Source: Leptodontidium sp. MPI-SDFR-AT-0119 (lineage: Eukaryota; Ascomycota; Leotiomycetes; Helotiales; Leptodontidiaceae). From it: a stretch of DNA of 64,000 nucleotides. The stretch lies in assembly GCA_020726505.1 (NCBI GenBank), contig JAHLEZ010000013.1:1674001-1738000 (forward strand), read 5' to 3'. The notes below the pieces were generated by a model. It saw nothing but the letters and a program-made list of their open reading frames with translations, did no database searches and was not told the origin of the DNA. The position numbers and the translations under genes are program-made. Each line of letters opens with the position of its first letter. The first letter of the stretch is position 1. Below are positions 61,401 to 64,000 of this stretch, piece by piece.

Positions 61401-62102
61401 GAAATTGTGGGTTCGAATGTGCTAGACGTAGATGCTACAGTATGGGTGGACCACAGTACACGTCAAACTCGGTAGACGGGAATCGCTCCCCAGATGTTAT
61501 GCATAATATGCCTCGACGGCTCTGATCAGTGACATCCAACCACTAGTCTAAAAATCGCAATAAAGCGAGTCATTTGCTCTGGCATTACACTATCCATACT
61601 CTCAGGAGTAAAAAGGATTAAGATTTCGAAGGAAACGAACTCAGACATCACCGAAATCAATATTCCTCTCATTCAGCGGTAGCTTTTGTTTCACCGAACC
61701 CTTAGCAAATGAATATCATTTCCAGTTTTGAAAGAAAGCTCTTAGTGATAGTTGATCATTGCAACACATCACTTCCAGTTTTGAAGGACAGTTCTTGGCA
61801 ATGGCTGATTATTGGTCAAGGACGAATGTCTGAACACCAAATCGTCGCTGCCTTCGGCGACGCCTCAGTTGGCTCTTGGACAGAATCTCCTTAATCCAGA
61901 GAATATGAAAACCCTACTGATGATCAAAGGAGCCTCTCAAGGCCTATAAAAGACGAGGGATTCCCACCTGTGAAGTTTCCTCTTATCATCATCAGAGCAA
62001 CACAGTCTTCGACATCACTCCAAACACTTTCATTAATAATCTCTCACTCGCTATCTCGATATACCTTCGTATACTCCAACACTCACACAAACGACCATCA
62101 AA
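61401..62102. other. Upstream region of the hydrophobin gene
   Basis: About 700 bases without a credible gene. Its last part is a clean promoter and CA-rich leader for the hydrophobin. Confidence 0.5.
61945..61951 (+). promoter_or_regulatory. TATA box of the hydrophobin gene
   Basis: TATAAAA lies 152-158 bases before the start codon and is followed by a CA/TC-rich leader, the usual layout for strongly expressed small secreted proteins in moulds. Confidence 0.55.
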
Positions 62103-62563
62103 ATGCACGCATCAACAATCTTCGCTATCCTCTCCTTCGCCCTTGCGGCCACTGCCACACCAACTGGAATCTTGGGTGGTGGCGAGCCAACTGTCGGCCC
62201 TACAGGCAACGCAAAGTGCGGTAATAGCCAAGTCATCTCTTGCTGCAACACAAAGTCCGTCAGCAATGGTGCTGGACACCTCATCGGAATTGGAGGCGTT
62301 CTTAATGGCGTCTTGGGTGGTAGTTGCTCTCCTCTGAGAGTTGCAGTTTGTAAGTCTTGGCACCGCGGCTACATTTTAAACAAAACTGACCGGCAAATAG
62401 TATCAGTCGATGTCCCAGTTAGCCAGGCTTGCGCTGGTAACCAGGCTGCTTGCTGCACAGGAGATTCAACTGTAAGTATTTCAGTATATTATCCCAGACC
62501 GAACATTTGCTCATTGACTCCCAGGGTCTCGTTAACGTCCAATGCAACAACGTCAATGTTTGA
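62103..62563 (+). CDS. Class I hydrophobin
   Basis: Small secreted surface-active protein that self-assembles into amphipathic layers on spores and aerial hyphae. Exons 62103-62349, 62401-62471 and 62525-62563 (introns 51 and 53 bp) give 118 residues. A signal peptide of about 18-20 residues (hydrophobic core F-A-I-L-S-F-A-L-A-A-T-A) is followed by the hydrophobin pattern of eight Cys: single C (A-K-C-G-N), CC (I-S-C-C-N-T), C (G-S-C-S-P), C (Q-A-C-A-G), CC (A-A-C-C-T-G) and C (V-Q-C-N-N). The long Gly/Ile/Leu-rich loop between Cys3 and Cys4 favours class I. The ends are intact and a TATA box precedes the gene. Spacing before Cys1 is short. Confidence 0.93.
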
Positions 62564-63430
62564 GCGGAAGCTGCCTCTGAGAATATGTAAGGGGGTCTTG
62601 TGGTTAATGGGTGGGGAAGGTCTTCGATTCATCACCAAGGTCCATTCCAGACTTGGAACAACTGTATTCTAGCCATTCATTTCAGACATATTAATTATAC
62701 ACTTACAACTCCGTTCTGAAAGGCCGCAATGTCTTCAAACTTTCCTGTTCCTATAAGCTTCCAGGACCGAACAAAAGATTAAGGAGTTCAAAGCTATTGT
62801 CAAATGCATCACCATTCCCAGAGGAGAATCGGTTTGTTCTGCTGGAAATTTCGCTATGTTGCCTTGGCAGTAAACAAATATCATCAATAATGAACAGTAA
62901 TTAGAGACTTGTATCAGTGGAAGAGTGTGTGAACAGAGAAAGGCAGAAATATGTGTTCACAATGATGTTCTTTTTCAAGCCATTGCTCTCATTCATACAA
63001 AGAATAATCAATCGCTATCTTCAAGCCTTCCTGATTTTACTTCAGACGAGAAATCCCCTTACCCTTTTAATGGGCAAGTTGATGACGCTGTGCTGACTCT
63101 TTGGCTGATAGGACCTGAACGTGTAGCAACAATCGCCGAGTGTATGCTCAACCTTCCTCTAGGTGTTGATATTGATTATACGCCTCGCTTTCTCTTAACC
63201 TCTAGGTCCTTGACCCTTTGCTTTACTTATTCCAAGAAAAAAAGGTAGAACTGGTGTGGGGAAGAGTTGCAGCAAGACGAAACGAAGTTGTACCGTGAGA
63301 GGAAGAAGGGCAATCGTTAAATTATCCACGCTAATACCAAGAACTGGTAAGATTTATTAACTTATTTCTTCGCACCTACTGGGATAAGCTTGACTTCCTG
63401 CTCTTTCTCTTTTTGAACAGTGTAGCTCTT
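62564..63430. other. Convergent intergenic region
   Basis: Between the 3' ends of the hydrophobin and the phosphatase gene. The 107-codon ORF at 62925-63248 (+) has no motif and biased composition; I do not consider it a gene. Confidence 0.5.
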
Positions 63431-64000
63431 CTAGCTAGCCTTTGGCAGATCAATCTCTGGCTCTTCTGTCAAGAATTTCATAAACACGCCATGCGTCACA
63501 ATAACAATGTCCCTCTTCTCCCCATCGCTCAATTGCTCACTCAGTTCCACTAGGCCTCTCCGTACTCTCTGAGCCCGTTCGTGCACCACCTCGTCATCTA
63601 CAGCGAATATATCGGTCTTCGATGGCCAACCCTTCCCTAAGCCTTCGAAATTCAGCCTCGGGAAAGCCTTTTCCAATATCGCTCGGTCGGAACCAGTGTC
63701 GCAGGCGAGTGCACTCCGCTCTTGCAAGAGCGGGTCAATGACAAGGCTTGCGCCATTCTCGACACCGTCTCGAGAACTAGGATCGAAGTACCGTTTGTCC
63801 AGGATGCTGGGAAATGCAGCGAGAGTAGTCTGGATGGCGCGTCGGAGCGGGGAGGTGATGATCACGCCAACGCGTCCGGCAAAAGGGAATGACTGGTCGA
63901 GGTTGGCAGCTTGTTCAAAGCCGAGCGAGGTCAAGGAAGGGTCGAGCTGGGAGAAGTCTTTTGAGACATTGTGGACAGATTCGGCGTGGCGGATGAGATG
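63431..64000 (-). CDS. Histidine phosphatase superfamily protein (phosphoglycerate mutase-like), 5' end outside window
   Basis: Partial protein, 189 residues visible, running off the right edge in frame. It opens with H-L-I-R-H-A-E, the catalytic R-H-x motif whose His is phosphorylated in the reaction. Later come S-P-L-R-R-A-I-Q-T (substrate-binding Arg), an E-R-S-A-L-A-C-D-T-G region, and the second catalytic His in I-V-I-V-T-H-G-V-F near the C-terminus. These are the hallmarks of the branch with small cofactor-independent phosphatases rather than glycolytic mutase; the exact substrate is unknown. Few residues are missing, since the R-H motif is normally within the first 10-15 residues. Confidence 0.88.
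   Translation of the reverse strand, partial: HLIRHAESVHNVSKDFSQLDPSLTSLGFEQAANLDQSFPFAGRVGVIITSPLRRAIQTTLAAFPSILDKRYFDPSSRDGVENGASLVIDPLLQERSALACDTGSDRAILEKAFPRLNFEGLGKGWPSKTDIFAVDDEVVHERAQRVRRGLVELSEQLSDGEKRDIVIVTHGVFMKFLTEEPEIDLPKAS

Noticed and set aside
61400..61430. GGTTCGAAT resembling a tRNA T-loop
   Set aside because: The flanking bases do not form the T stem and there is no acceptor stem or A/B box spacing.
62925..63248. 107-codon plus-strand ORF
   Set aside because: No motif, promoter or conservation clue; lies in a convergent 3' region.

Overview
This window looks like nuclear chromosomal DNA of a filamentous ascomycete (Pezizomycotina); Leotiomycetes is my guess, not something the sequence proves. 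The evidence is genes split by short introns (about 45-120 bp, GT...CTAAC/CTGAC...AG), a fused trifunctional histidine enzyme, a class I hydrophobin, and remnants of HET, NACHT and F-box genes of the kind found in moulds. I saw no tRNA or rRNA gene, no CRISPR array and no intact transposon.

Left part (1-38.4 kb) is mostly conserved housekeeping: the 3' end of a short-chain dehydrogenase, an NmrA-like reductase, a Pmc1-type Ca2+ pump, an unrecognised nuclear-looking protein, TAF9 and the trifunctional HIS4-type enzyme sharing one divergent promoter, a hypothetical protein, a FAD monooxygenase, RPB1 (largest subunit of RNA polymerase II), glutathione reductase with a likely mitochondrial leader, and the COMPASS subunit SWD1/RBBP5. 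A dead HET gene (21.8-23.6 kb) interrupts this block.

Right part (38.4-62 kb) is accessory and gene-poor. It holds a broken F-box gene, a small three-exon gene, a Zn2Cys6-like regulator whose zinc-cluster exons do not join cleanly, a truncated SNF2/RING helicase, a decayed NACHT (STAND) gene with a C2H2 tail, fragments of Cys-rich and unidentified ORFs, and a long imperfect inverted repeat near 61 kb. Order returns at the right edge with an intact hydrophobin and a histidine-phosphatase (phosphoglycerate mutase-like) gene cut by the window end.

The genes do not form one pathway. Three functional themes recur: polymerase II transcription (RPB1, TAF9, SWD1), redox and ion homeostasis (glutathione reductase, FAD monooxygenase, Ca2+ pump), and a set of eroding self/non-self type genes (HET, NACHT, F-box). 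I found no convincing new multi-gene system. The most unusual items are the decayed NACHT locus with a lost splice donor, the zinc-cluster anomaly, the palindromic element near 61 kb, and two small genes reconstructed here from splice sites or interrupted frames. Exon boundaries were derived by eye from splice consensus and frame continuity; no alignment or RNA data were available.
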